Assembly: GCA_046047235.1 (NCBI GenBank)
Contig: JBJOII010000044.1
Coordinates: 1-64,000 of the forward strand
DNA length: 64,000 nucleotides
Source: JBMTVN01 sp046047235
Lineage (GTDB): Bacteria > Verrucomicrobiota > Verrucomicrobiia > Limisphaerales > JAHDYP01
Direction of reading: 5' to 3'
The translations under genes were made by a program, and so were the position numbers. The notes below the pieces were generated by a model. It did no database searches and had not been told where the DNA came from. It worked only from the letters and a program-made list of their open reading frames with translations. Shown piece after piece: positions 8,396 through 20,900 of this stretch; within the stretch, counting starts at the first letter, position 1, and every line of letters begins with the position of its first letter.

Positions 8396-10969
8396 CTACT
8401 CCGCTCGCAACCGAAAGTAACGGCCCGCCTCCCCGGGATTGAGGGTGACATGGGTCTGACCGGAGACGGAGAGGGAGGTCCAAGGCCCCATAAGCGTGGG
8501 GGCGGATTCAAGGATGGTTCCGGTCGGCAGGTCAAACTGAAGGCCGCCCGCATCAGACTGGCTCCAGCTAATAACCGGATCCACGGCTGGACTGGTGACT
8601 ACAAACGGGATGCTCGTGGTCGCAATATTCCATTGGTTATCGCGGGCGGTCAGGATGATCTCGGTGGTGCCCGGTCCGACCAGACTCCCCTCGGCAGGAT
8701 GCTGAAATAGAAGGGTCGGCTGGCCATCCTGATCGTGGGCCCGGCTGTTGCGCACCAGGTCCGGCACGACCGCCAGCCAGTTCGCGTCCGCTTCCACCGG
8801 GTCCGCGCTGGCCACCAGGACAAAGGTGGGCGGCACGGGCACACCCCCGGGTCGGGGCAGGCGGATCGCGCTGTCCGGCAACTGGTCCACATTCTCCAGC
8901 GTGATCGTTTGATGCACATCCACACCGCCCTCAATGTAATCCAGGCTAATGACGGTATCCACCCGGGGACCATCGGCCGCGCGGGCAATCACCGGATTGA
9001 TCATCATCACCGGAGCGCTCTCCTGCCCCACCGGGACCATGATCTCTGTCAGGTCCAACACGTCCCCCTCCATGGCATTGAAATCGGTGACCACATTCCC
9101 CCCGCCGCTGCGGTCAAATACGAAACGGTCAGCACCTCCCCCACCAGCAACCCTGTTCTCCCCCGGTCCTGCACGAAGGATATCCGCCAGATCGCCCCCC
9201 ACCAGGACGTCATCGGCAAACCCACCCGTGAGGAAGTTGCGTACATCACGCCGTCCGATCAGGGTCACGGGCATCACGTCCAGTCGATGGTTCCAAGAGA
9301 GCACCCCTTCCCACCGGGACAGTTGGTATTCCTCTACAAGTGCCCGGGCGAGAGGGGTGACCGGGTAATCGTAATAGATGAGCTCACGGACCTGCCCCGA
9401 GAACAGCTGGCTGGGCGCAGCCGCCCCCAGCGGATAGAGCGCACCAATCGTGGAATACGCGAACGGCAGTGTCGTCGCAGTATTCGCCGACAGCCATACG
9501 CCATGATCCGGGATGTCCAGATGAGTACTTTCCGGGCCGCCCGTCAAAGAGTAGAGCCCCGCAGCACCAACCGGGGCCAGCGGGGCCAGCATCGTCCGTC
9601 CGTTCTGGGTCGCCTGCAGGTACGTTGTCCTCGCCTGGGTAGACACGTCCACCTGCAGGTCCGCGTTGCGGAACACCGTCTGGCTGGTCGCAGATCCGCC
9701 ATTTGGCTCGAAGGCCACCATGGCCGTGAAATAGGGCGAGTGAACAGCCCCGTCATCAAGGTAGAGGTAGCTTCCCGCCTCAAACTGCACCGCGCCCTCT
9801 TCCAACACAGGTTGCCGGGAAACGGACGGCTGGTAGGCATCGTGCCGACCATCGGTCGAGTCGGGCCACTCGGCAACGGCCGCAGTGGTAATCGTGCTCG
9901 GGTCCAGCCAGATCGTCGGCTTTTCCACGATCCCAGTCCCGGGCGAGAATCCCTTGATCGTCAGGCTGAGCAGTCGCTCAGCCGGCAAGCTCAGGCTGAC
10001 AGCATCCCGCACGAGCAAGGGTGTGATGCCTGAACCAAAACCCGCCTCTGCCATCAGTGTAATCTCCCCGTTAAGCACCGCTTCATAGGTAAACTCGGTT
10101 CCCACTTCAATCGGAACCCCCAGCCACAACCAGTCCAGACCAGGCAACGCCCGCTGATACGACAGGAAGATCTGCGATGGATGACTATCGGCATCAATCA
10201 CGGTCAGGGCCAAGCCCGCCTGACCGCCTGCAGGCACCCACAACTGGTCAGTTAGAAGCTCGGGGTCAGTGTTGGCCTCCATCGGGTCCGTCGACTGCAC
10301 ATACTCCTGGTAGTTTGAAAAACTGTCCAGATCCGGATCCAACCCGGAATCACTGCCGCTGTAGGGGTTGAGGCCATGGACCTGCTCCCACCAGTCCGCC
10401 ATGCCGTCGCCATCAGTGTCCGCCTCCTCGATACTCACAGCCAGGTCGACCCGGTACTCCGCCGACCGATTGGCGGCACTGAGCACCAAAGCGTTCAACT
10501 GGGATGGATCCACAAAGGCAACCGCCGAGCCGCTCTGGGAGGTCTTCGACATCGAGTAGGCAGCCATCAGGTGGAAACCGGTCTCCATGATCGGCAAGGC
10601 TACACCCACGTTCTGCTCGCTGCTGGGAGTTTTATAGTAGGTGGGAATCGTCAGTCGGTAGGAATACTGCCCGTTATCCCCCACCGGACGCACATCTGTG
10701 CTGAACACGTGAACAGAAGACGGCGTGTTGCCCGATGCGTTAACGCTGAGTATGACTTGCAGGCTGCCCTGGTACATCGGGTGGGGCGCGCCGGGTCCCA
10801 GGTTGAGCAGCTTGCCGTAGAGCACGATCGGCGGCTCACTCCACGACGTGGCCCGCAGCACCGGCGCCAACCCTGACAGCAAAACGAGCAGCAGCACCGG
10901 ATGCAGGCCGCGGTGAGGATACTTGGCGGACTTTTCCATCTTCATGACAAAAGAAAGCAGCGGTTTCAT
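8396..10969 (-). CDS. Exported TSP3/RTX-like multidomain protein
   Basis: This 857-residue protein has an N-terminal signal segment (hydrophobic about residues 24-38, cleavage probably after LRATS). Around residues 180-230 it carries a thrombospondin-3-like calcium motif, DTDGDGMADWWEQVHGLNPY with a following DPDLDSFSNYQEY. A LamG/concanavalin-like segment (about residues 350-540) follows, with LDPSTITTAAVAEWPD and SPYFTAMVAFEPNGG. Residues about 555-650 resemble RTX calcium-binding repeats: FADDVLVGG, LADILRAGPG, GGGGADRFVFD, DFNAMEGDVLDL. The C-terminus ILESAPTLMGPWTSL...YFRLRAE is a short module common at the ends of verrucomicrobial secreted proteins. It is the last gene of the four-gene exported operon, with its ATG overlapping the lipoprotein stop as ATGA. 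A calcium-stabilised surface or matrix protein is likely; no enzyme activity is evident. Confidence 0.82.
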   Translation of the reverse strand: MKPLLSFVMKMEKSAKYPHRGLHPVLLLVLLSGLAPVLRATSWSEPPIVLYGKLLNLGPGAPHPMYQGSLQVILSVNASGNTPSSVHVFSTDVRPVGDNGQYSYRLTIPTYYKTPSSEQNVGVALPIMETGFHLMAAYSMSKTSQSGSAVAFVDPSQLNALVLSAANRSAEYRVDLAVSIEEADTDGDGMADWWEQVHGLNPYSGSDSGLDPDLDSFSNYQEYVQSTDPMEANTDPELLTDQLWVPAGGQAGLALTVIDADSHPSQIFLSYQRALPGLDWLWLGVPIEVGTEFTYEAVLNGEITLMAEAGFGSGITPLLVRDAVSLSLPAERLLSLTIKGFSPGTGIVEKPTIWLDPSTITTAAVAEWPDSTDGRHDAYQPSVSRQPVLEEGAVQFEAGSYLYLDDGAVHSPYFTAMVAFEPNGGSATSQTVFRNADLQVDVSTQARTTYLQATQNGRTMLAPLAPVGAAGLYSLTGGPESTHLDIPDHGVWLSANTATTLPFAYSTIGALYPLGAAAPSQLFSGQVRELIYYDYPVTPLARALVEEYQLSRWEGVLSWNHRLDVMPVTLIGRRDVRNFLTGGFADDVLVGGDLADILRAGPGENRVAGGGGADRFVFDRSGGGNVVTDFNAMEGDVLDLTEIMVPVGQESAPVMMINPVIARAADGPRVDTVISLDYIEGGVDVHQTITLENVDQLPDSAIRLPRPGGVPVPPTFVLVASADPVEADANWLAVVPDLVRNSRAHDQDGQPTLLFQHPAEGSLVGPGTTEIILTARDNQWNIATTSIPFVVTSPAVDPVISWSQSDAGGLQFDLPTGTILESAPTLMGPWTSLSVSGQTHVTLNPGEAGRYFRLRAE

Positions 10970-11997
10970 GGGGTCGAGAGGGCCGGCATCGGCCCGCTCC
11001 GGGCGGCAGCGACGGCACTGTTGCTGGATGGGTTTAAAATCATGGAAGCCAGCCGGGCCGGGGCATCCTCTGGGCGCTCCATACTGCCACTTCCCAAAAT
11101 CTCTCGCGTGAAATCCTCCTCCGCCTGCCGGCGGGCCTTCGCCAGCAGCGACCGGCGGATTTCTTCACGCACCGATTCAAAAGTGGACTCACTGGCGGGG
11201 CGTCGCTCCATCAGCCGCACCAGGAAGATCCCGTCCGGAGTCGTGGACACCTCGCTGACATCGCCGGGTTCACGGAGCGTGGAGGCCAGGCGCAGGATCT
11301 CGGCGTTCCAGGAATCCTGACCCGGTGCGACTGAGAGCCACCCAATATCACCGCCCTTGTAACGGGAGACCCGGTGTTCGGTCTGGGTCAGTGCCAGCCG
11401 GCCAAAACCCTGTTCCACCGGAAAGGCCGCCCCACCCTGCAACACCTCAGCCCGGGCCGCTTCCAGCCGCGGACGATAGCGCTCCACCAGGGGGGCCTGT
11501 CCCCGGGTATTAAACCACAGCACCGCAGCCCGAACCTGCTCGGGCCGGGCATAACGGGTCGTCCGGTTCTGCTCATACTCCGCGGCCAGCTCGGCCTCGG
11601 AAATGGTAATAAGACCCAGCCGCTCCTGCAGACGGGTTGCACGCAGCCGGCCAATCAACAAGCGGTCCACCTCCGCCGCCACCTCGGGATCCCGGTCCAG
11701 ACCCACCTCACGGGCTGCCCCGGCCAAGGCCACCCGTTCCATCAACTGGTCCAGCACCGCCTGCCTTGCCTCTGGCGTATCCTCAGACCTCCGCGCCCGT
11801 TCCCAAGCGATCCGGAAGTCCGCTGCCGTAATCGCACGGCCATGCACAAACGCGAGAACGTCGTCGCCAAACTCAGCCGCAGAGGACTGAGGCGCCTTGC
11901 GCCCACATCCCGTGACCAGCAGGCACAGGCAGGCCACTACACCCACCGCCACGGCAGATCGAAGATGGAGTAAGCTGTTGGAACCCGCGTCACTCAT
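10966..11997 (-). CDS. PpiC/SurA-like peptidylprolyl isomerase lipoprotein
   Basis: This 343-residue protein has a lipoprotein signal peptide with lipobox LLVTGC (Cys31), so it should be membrane-anchored on the periplasmic side. Residues about 45-140 resemble the helical SurA/PrsA N-terminal chaperone region (DDVLAFVHGRAITAADFRIAWERAR). A parvulin-like segment follows with YKGGDIGWLSVAPGQDSW and GDVSEVSTTPDGIFLVRLMERRPA, then a C-terminal helix. The core is somewhat diverged, so isomerase activity is less certain than a chaperone role. The ATG is one base after the giant gene stop, and the gene's own stop overlaps the next start. This position suggests a dedicated folding factor for the giant protein and its partners, an inference from coupling only. 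Confidence 0.8.
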   Translation of the reverse strand: MSDAGSNSLLHLRSAVAVGVVACLCLLVTGCGRKAPQSSAAEFGDDVLAFVHGRAITAADFRIAWERARRSEDTPEARQAVLDQLMERVALAGAAREVGLDRDPEVAAEVDRLLIGRLRATRLQERLGLITISEAELAAEYEQNRTTRYARPEQVRAAVLWFNTRGQAPLVERYRPRLEAARAEVLQGGAAFPVEQGFGRLALTQTEHRVSRYKGGDIGWLSVAPGQDSWNAEILRLASTLREPGDVSEVSTTPDGIFLVRLMERRPASESTFESVREEIRRSLLAKARRQAEEDFTREILGSGSMERPEDAPARLASMILNPSSNSAVAAARSGPMPALSTP

Positions 11998-11998
11998 G

Positions 11999-14900
11999 TC
12001 ACATGCCCTGATTGGAATACGTCTCCAGATACAACTTGATGTCGGTCACGGTTTCGATGAACCGAGCCAGACCAGCGTCCTTATCCGCGCTCAACGTGGC
12101 GCCAGGAATGATCAGCAGCCAGCGCGTGTTCCAAGCGGACCGCCCATACAGACGGCTCGATGAGTTCCAGCCGGGATGCAGCGGGTCCAAGGTCATCTCA
12201 TCCGCACCAGTCAAACCGTAGTCGGAAATAAAGGCCCGCGAATCCCCAAACCGGATGCGCTCAGCGTAGGCCCCGTCCAAACCATTCATCGTGGGTTGAT
12301 AATCGTAGCTGCCCAGACTCTCCTCGTTCAGCACATAAGGCACCGGGATCCGCTGGCTCACCACATCCCAGCTACGCACGGTAGGCACCTGCGTATCAGA
12401 GCAATACTGCAGGTCCAACCCCACCGGCACGAGGTAGAAGCGCGGACTGATCGAGAGCTGCGAACTGGAACCGACCGCATCCACGTCGTAGCCCTGGAAC
12501 ACGGCCGTGAAAGCACGAATCTTGGTGGCATAGTTCGCCGGACTGAACGCGTGATCCAGCCCGCTTAGCGCCCGGCCAAAGAAGTTCTTGCCCGAGGCGA
12601 TCTGAGTCGAAAACTCGACCACCAACCCCGGCTGGGCACCATCGGAAGGCGGGGCAAAAGGCCGGCAATACTGGGCAAACTCAGGCACGCGCCACAGGTC
12701 CGCCACCAGCGAGGCTGCCAAGGCATCGCGCCACCGATTGTCGCTGTCAGCCAACGGGCTGATCCGCATCATCTCACTCCGCAGGGAAACAATGTTGGCC
12801 TCGCCCTGCGAGTTGTTCAGCCCAATCTGGCCTTGGAGGGCATCGTAATCTGCCGACAGCTCCTCCAGGATCTCCGCCAGGCCGCCGTTGCCTCCATGAG
12901 GCTCGCCATCGGCCCAGTTGCCCAGGGTCCGGGTCTTGACGATCTCCTCAAGCAACTTCGTGGCCGATGCCGGGTGGCTATCGGACAGGCTGGTCTCGTA
13001 ATCGTAGGTCTTGACCGTGAGCCAGGCGTGGCGCAGGGCGTTGTCCAGCGCCAGGTCATACTTGCGCATGGCCTCCGTCCGATTCAGCCGTGTCACGAGG
13101 TCAGCATAGCGGTTGCGCTGTGCCTTCGCCGCGATCTGCCGGTTCAATGCTGCCCGCTCAGCCACCAGCCTCTCACCCTCAGCAACGACGCTTCTGACAT
13201 GTCCCTCAGCCATTTTTAAGCGCCACAGCGGCGCCATCAACTGCGCCCGCTGCCTCTCCTCATCCTTCAGCTCAGCCGACAACTCCTTCAATAACTCCAG
13301 GAATTCGTTGTAGGCTTCAATGGTCTCCGACCCGGCATGTTCACTGATCTCCGCAATCTTGGCAGAGAGCTCGGCAACAGCTGCCGCTAGATCCAGACCT
13401 AAAGCGATACGTTCACGCGTTTCGTTGATCACATCGCCAGATTCAATAAGGGCGGCGCGGACTGTAGAGAACAGGTCCATTCCGTTAAATGCACCAACCG
13501 ACTTAGGGACGGCCTCTGCGGCATCAGCCATCGCACCACCTGCACCCTTCTGGTTTAACTTAGCTCGCTGCTTCACCGTGCCATCAACGATCGATGCCGT
13601 CTTCTCGAGCGCAGCCTTGGCACTCTCAAAACTAATCAGAAGTGCCTGGTAATACCCCACGAAGCCGAGCTTCTCCTGAACAGCCTCCAGCTTCTGCTTG
13701 GTAAAGTAGGTCAGCAAAAGGATGTCCTTCGTGTAGTCGTTGTATCCTTCCAAGGCGAGGTCCAGCTCGATCTGGGCCTCAAGCATCTCATTCAATGCGC
13801 GCTGAACCTCTCCCACCGCTGCACGACGTCCCCAGCTCGACGGAGCCTGAAATGCATAATCCGCGGTCTCTGATATCGGAAGCGGAGTATACAAAACCGT
13901 GTCGTTGTCCCCACCAGTCTCGATGTGGTTGGGATTGTTCAAAATCAACTCACCGAAATCCCCATCCGGCAGGTAAAAACCCTCGAAAAGGTCACTGCTT
14001 GAAGGCGCATCGAACCCGATCACATCGAAATCCAAAGCTTCTGCGGTGATCTTGATGTCATCGAGATTGGATTCCCAAACGAACTGCCCCTCCACAACCT
14101 CAGGCAGTATACCGTCCGGAGAAACCGCATCGATATACATGTAAGTCAGGGTGTCCGGACCGCTATAGCCCTCGGCGAACACCTGCCCCGGCCCGATCGC
14201 ACCCTGATATGGCGTGCCATACAATTCGATCAGCCTGTTCTTGTAGTCCAAGTCCTGCAAAATGGCCTGCTCCTGTAAAGCACGCGTGTCATCGGCAACG
14301 CGTTTCAACTGCTCCTCCGCCTGACTGGCAAACTCATAGGCTGCCACCGCGTTCCTGGCCGCTCCAATGGCCTTGTCCAGACTCTGCCTGAATGGCGGCA
14401 CGCGTTCCCAATCGGTCCCGTCATAATAAGGGTCCGCCTGAAAAGCCATCGCCTCGCTATCCAATCCCAGCGGGTTGAGCCCGCGGTTCACCTGGTCAAC
14501 AATGTCCTGAACCTCGTTCAGTCCGGCAGCCACGGATGCGGTCTCAGCCAGCGTCGTGGCACGGTCGATCCGATCCAGCCCCTCCGCCGTGGCGGAAGCT
14601 GTAGCCGGGGTCACCGCATTGGCCGCCATCCAGTCGAACCATGCCCCCTGTCCTACGCGTCGGGACCATTCAGATACACCCCAGGCACGCGATGGTTCGA
14701 CGGTATCCTCATACCCCTGCCATTGCCCCTCGGGATCAGAAACATACGCATCGCGGTAGGTAGCCTTGATGATCTCCTCACCCGCACGCACCTTGTCGGC
14801 CGCGATGGTGGCAAAGGTCTTTTCGTCCAGATAATCCACCGGCAGGACATTCCCCAGCAGTGAGTAAAGCTCCGACTGCGCCAGCCACCCGTAACCGGGA

Positions 14901-17900
14901 CGCCGGAGTAATTCATAGTGCATCTCAATCGATGAGAGGTAGTGGCCCCACGCATCCCCATGCCCCATCGGATACTGCAATGCGGCATCCGTCTCATCGA
15001 TGAGGCCGTCATCGTTGAGATCTTGAATGTTGTAGGTCGCATTGTAGAAGGCTTCGCCATCGGCCTTGAAATAATTCCAGAAAAGCCGGTTGAACGCCGG
15101 ATAGGCCTTGATGAAATCCGTGCCGCGCAACAGCGCCAACTCTTCGTCCTGAGGATTGGCCACCTGGTTCTTGAAGGCGAACGCATCCATCGAAAGTCCC
15201 AAAGACGAAGCTGCAGGCTGGGGCACCACGAAGTTCTGCGCATCAGCAAACGCTTCACTACCGAGCAATTGATACAGAAACGCCAGGCGCGTGGCCGCCA
15301 GCAGGATCGCTTGATCCGTCCCCGGATCGCCGGAATCGACGTCAGGATCGCTCGGCAATGCACTCAGTTCTTTGGCCCGTCCAAGGACAGTCTCGTAAAG
15401 CTGGATCAATCCCACGTTCTCCAGGCTGTTCTTGTCTGCATTCAGGGCCACATCACCTATGTAGGGTCCGCCCGCCTCCATCAACATGCTCGAATAAGTG
15501 GCAGGAGCATCACCGCTGAAGGTGGCCGAGTAGCGGGCCTCATAGAGATTAACCTGGTCGAGCACGCGCTTCACCCAGCCCATCACGAGTTGGGGCAAAT
15601 ACCGCCTGCTGCCGTCAGCTTGCAGCTGCGGCGAGTTGGCCGCCCCCGCCCACTGGAACGGAACAGGTTCCTCCGGTACGGAAGCCCAATCCGGATTCGA
15701 ATCGCCAGGCAGGACATTCCGCCAACTCGCATCCGCCACGATCCCCGCCGCAGGCTCGTTCCCCTCAGCCGCTTCCATTAACTCCTCCTCAGCCCCATAG
15801 CGCACAAAGAAAAACTTGTCCGCAAGCGCTGTCACCGGATCACCCTCAAAGTTAATGGAGTTCAACCCCAGCCCCTGCTGGTAGACCTGCCACCCGGCGG
15901 CAGTCGGCGAGCTTGAGTCGTCAGGGGAGGATATCTGGCTCAGCTGCGTCACCTCATGGATCCACCACTGGTAGTAGATCTCGGCAGTGTTGCCGCCAAA
16001 GTCACCCGTATGCTGAAGGTTGATGTTCTCACTGAAAGGATCCTGCGGTGTCAGCACCTCCACCGAACCACGATAGCGCTCCTCAGTTAGCTGGATGATG
16101 TGCAGGGCCACCACACCCGTGGTCCCCGGATCGTTATTCTCCGCCAGAACCACATACTCCGGACCCTCAGGCTGGGATGTCAGGAACTCCGGGGTTGCCA
16201 CCAAGGCTGACCCCACCCCGAGGCTACTTAAGGGAACCACCTCTCCCACGCCGCTGGCCGCTACTTCAACGAGATCGTCCTCTTCATAGAACGGCACACT
16301 GACGAGGTCGGGTCTGGAGCCCGGGTCGACCACACCCAAACCGAAATCCTCCTCCGTGGTAAACTCGGTGATGGAGGCCTCATAAAGGTTTTCCACCGCT
16401 TCGGTCCAGGCCTCGTTGTCCTCTCCCGGAAGCTCAAGGAGAACCTCGACATCCTCCTCGGTGAGAAAATTCGGCTGGAGCACATACGGTTGAACCGGCT
16501 GCTGCGTGAGGTCAGGATCCCCACTCTCGAGATTATTCAATAGGCCACGAAACACCAACTGGCCGGCCAGCGAATCATAGTAGAACCGCTTGCCCAGTGA
16601 GGCATCCAGGTCCTTGAAATACCACCGGCTCCCGGCAACCAGAACCTTGGCCGGGTTCGAAGGCTGGAGAGTATCCGGCATTTCAGCCTGCGCGAGATGC
16701 GCTGCGATGCGGTCCAGCGGGCGTGTGACTCGAACGGAGGATTCCGTGAAAGGCTGCCCCTCTGCCACATCGGCAGCCTCCTGCAGCATCATGGACGGCG
16801 TACGATCATCGTAGACGACCTCGACAGAAGCCATGTCCACCACGGCAGGCAAACCGGGGCTAGAGGGATGGTCCTGCACATACTCGCCACCGGCATAGGT
16901 CAGCGTCTCCCCCTTCTTCAGTATCGGATACCCGCTGCCCCAGTAAGTCTCATAAAGCGACGCCGCAGCCAAGGTGGTTGGATCGGTGAACGCCTCCCAA
17001 TCCCCCTGCTCGACATTCTCAGGCGCCCAGGCCACGGGAGTACCAGTTGGCACCGCTTCGTCGCCTACCCAGAAACCGGGTTGTGACGGATACCAGTAGC
17101 GTTGGAAAAAGCGACCGCCACCCGACACCGTCCAACGATTACCGGTTCGATCCTCCCAGAGCGATCTCTGCATATTCGTCACTCCCTCACGGACGAAGGC
17201 GATGTTACCGCCAAGCGTATTCGTCAACACCACGTTGCCGATGGCGAGGCTCAGGGGGTAAGGCGCCACGACCGGCTGACCGGCAAAGGCCACGTAGGAA
17301 AAGTCATAGGTCGGGTTGGACGGTTGCGGCAATACGCCTCCCTCCACGTCAAAGATGGTATGCGTCTCGGGATCGGTGTGGGGAAACGGTTGAGACGATT
17401 CGTTCGTGCGCACAGTCAGAACCGCATAAGCCTGCATACCGTAGGCATCGCTGGCCGTGGCCGCTCCAGGCGTGCTGTATTGAACCAGCACGAAAGGCTC
17501 CGACGTGTATTCCGTGCCGCCCCCGAAACTGTTCAGTCCGTTCTGCAGGGCAAACGCCGCTGACTGGCCGAGATCAAACCGCGGATCACCGGTGAGCTGA
17601 TAAGCCTTCGAGGAGGCTATAAATGCATGCTCCTCGTTGGGATTGTAGCCGATGGCACCACGATCCGGCTGATTATAGATTACCAGGCTGTCGTAAAGCT
17701 CAGGATCCCAGATCATCTGGTAATTCGGCTCATCGGTGACGGACACCCCCTGCCCGACCCCTTCACTACCCATCTGACTGGAAAGATAAATCACCGGCGT
17801 CTCGGAATTCCCAGCATCCGGCCAGCTTACGGTGTATTCGGTGTGAATGATGGGTTGATATGTCGGAGGTTCCGCCGCACCGATTGACTGGGTGTTCTGA

Positions 17901-20900
17901 TACCAGCCCACGATCAACGGCTGCTCGGATGCCTCGGAATCGTTCACAGGATAAACCGGTCCCCACTCACCCACCGCCGCACCAAAATTGTAGATCGCCG
18001 GGTTGTAGTTCTTCGAAAGCGGGCTAATCGCACCGGACAGAAAACCGGCACCATCCGCATCAGACTGGACCCGCTCAGCCACTAGAGCATCCGCCTCATC
18101 CGATTCCTCAGTCACGTTCACCACACGCACGGTCACAGTCTCCATGCTCATGTTCCCTGTGGCCGCCTGCTGCGGATCCGTCCGACGGGTAAAGACCACC
18201 ACCGACCGGTTCGCCGGCAGGGTATCCGTGAAAACCTTGGTACCGACCAGCTGGGCCGTATTGTTCTCGGCGAATGCCAAATCCTTGAAATACCAGTCAT
18301 CCGTGGCGAACGGATCCAAATCGGCCGGAGCCGGAGCAGCGCCATTGGGTGGCAGGTTGTAGGTGTAATGAGACCTCGGCGCCCCGGGATACGGGGCAAT
18401 CACTTCAGGAAAGGTGTTCGTGGAAAGATAAAGTAATTGCCCATCCGTGATCCCCTGACGTGACCCGTCCTTGTTCTCAAACCCCAGGAATCCGCTCCGG
18501 ACCACGGAATCACCTGGAAAACCAGCGGTCACCTTGATGGTGTTCGTGTAGCCCGTGATATCAGGCCAGGTCAGCGTGAATATGCCTGGCTTGGTGGGAT
18601 ACCATGTCTTGCTCACGTAGTCCCATTCCCAGCCAGAAAGACTGCCCCCCGGCGGAGGGCCGTCCTCCTGTGGGCTCGAATCGTTCGCCGAAGGACCGGC
18701 CACAGTGACCGCCAGTTTGCTTGAACCGACGGGCAACTCCGGGTAGAGACCGGCATTGGCTGAAGCCAGCGAGGAAACATCAAACCCCTGGCCCAGAGCC
18801 AAATTGATCCGGTGGATGGTCCGGCCGTAACTGAAATTCAGGTTGCCCGGACCGAACACCCCGGGAAAAGTGTATTGCCTCGTCACCTGTCCGTTGCGCA
18901 ACCCATCGACCAGACTGTTCACACCAACGCTGCTGAAAAAGTTCAGGTTTCCGGTGATGCCAGACAGGGTATACCTGCGGTCTACGGTGCGGTTCACTGT
19001 CCCCACCGTAAGCACCTCCCCCTCCCTCAACCAAAGATCCAGCACGTTGACCACCCCGGCGCCCAGCGGCGCGGCAGCATCGCTGGTGCTGCCATCCACA
19101 TTAGCCTCCGACACCTCACCAGCGAAGTAAGGCAACTGACTCACGGATTCGATGCCGCTCTCGTCCGAGCAGGTCACTCCCACCTGAAAAAGGAACTCCT
19201 TGTTCCAATTCCAGAACACCCGCCGCCAGTCATCCAAAGGTGCCTTGCCGATGGGATCGATCTGGACGGTGTTCTGCCCGCCCTCAATGGAGGTCAACCC
19301 CAAGCGGAATCCGGGCATAATCGCGCCCTGCATGGTTCCAACTGCGGTATCCGGCGAAAACAACTCCTCGAAACCATGCGCCACAAACACCAGACCACTG
19401 CCCTCAGCCGACACCGAAGTAACCTGCCCCTGCGCCAGCAGATCCGAAGCCGCAACCAGAAGACTGGAGTCCGGGATGGATGTAAGCGGTATTGCCTGGA
19501 TATCCGAAGAATAGCTCACGGAAAGCGATCGCTCGCCACCATAGTCCATCATCAAGGTCTCAATAACATGGCTGCCCGGAGAAAGTGCGATACTGCCTGT
19601 CCCAATCCCGTTGAGACTCTGCATGTCAATGAGAAGGTGACCATCAATCCGGAACTGCGCTGGCCCACTGGACGAAAGAGAAAAGGTGTAACGCCCGCTG
19701 GCGGGAGTAACAATCCCGGAGCGATGGTACCAGGCGTCCGATCCGTAGCCCTCAGCCTGCAAAGGAACATCGTTCGTGGAGGGCAGCAGAAAATTATTGG
19801 TCGTGTATTGATTGACCAGGGAAGAGCTCTGCAGCTGTGAGAGATGAGGAAGCTGAAAGGTAGGCGCCAAGAGATAATCCCCCGAGATCGGAAGAAGCTC
19901 GTTGGCAGGAGTCGTATCACCCGCCAAGCGCCAGGCAACCTGGCAAAAGTCGCCAACCAAACCCTCCTTCCAAATCGCCTCTATGGCATATCGTTTGCCC
20001 GCCTCGAGATGAATCAAACGAGTCGTGTTGGGAGCACCGGGCTCTGAAAACACATCTGTCCAACTATCCAGATAGGCCTCGAGCACCATGTTTTGGGGAT
20101 TGTCATCCGGACTAATAAACAGGCGGGAAGTATCGTCGCTCCTCAGGAAGAAGGTGTAATCGGAGGTCTCTGTCGGGGTGATCCAGCCTGACATGCGACC
20201 GCCATATCCATCATGTGAATCATCCGGGTAGATCGGACGGGAGTCGAAGGCTGTCGTGTGCGTCGACAGTGAGGGAGAATCCGGGTAGTCGGGGGCGGCC
20301 AAAAGAGTGGTATCAAGATTGTTGTCCGAGGTGGAAAGACCCTCCCAGATCTCAAAAGTCAGGCGACCCTCCAGTGCTCCAGCCGGGAAGGTGAAATGCT
20401 CTACGTGAACACCGGGGGAAGGAGCAACGGTGGCTTCGTCGAAAGGCAGCTCGAGTATCAAACCGGGGGTCGGACCATATTCCCTCGTGGCCAGCGCAGT
20501 CCTGATGCTGTTCCTATCGAGCGCGCTGTTCCAAACACGAACATTATTCACACCACCCGAAAAGAAAGCCGTGGCGTCGTCTCCCACCGCCCTGGCACCC
20601 ACGGTGGCCACCATATCACCGCGGAATGGCTCCAGTAATGCAGTCGAGCTCTCGATCAGGACACTGTCGCGGTAAACGGCCAGACTGTTGGTACCACCAT
20701 TACCACGATAAACCACAGCCCAATGATGCCACTCCTCGTCTGTCCATCCGGGCAGGGCTGAAATACGTTGGCTGCCGTCCTCAATGTAGAAGCCGGTGTC
20801 GCTGCCAAACCCAACCAACAAACGCTGACCGGGACCACCCGAAGAACCCAGGCCGAACACCACCTGATCGGAAGCCTCAGGAGTCACATTGCGTCGGGCC

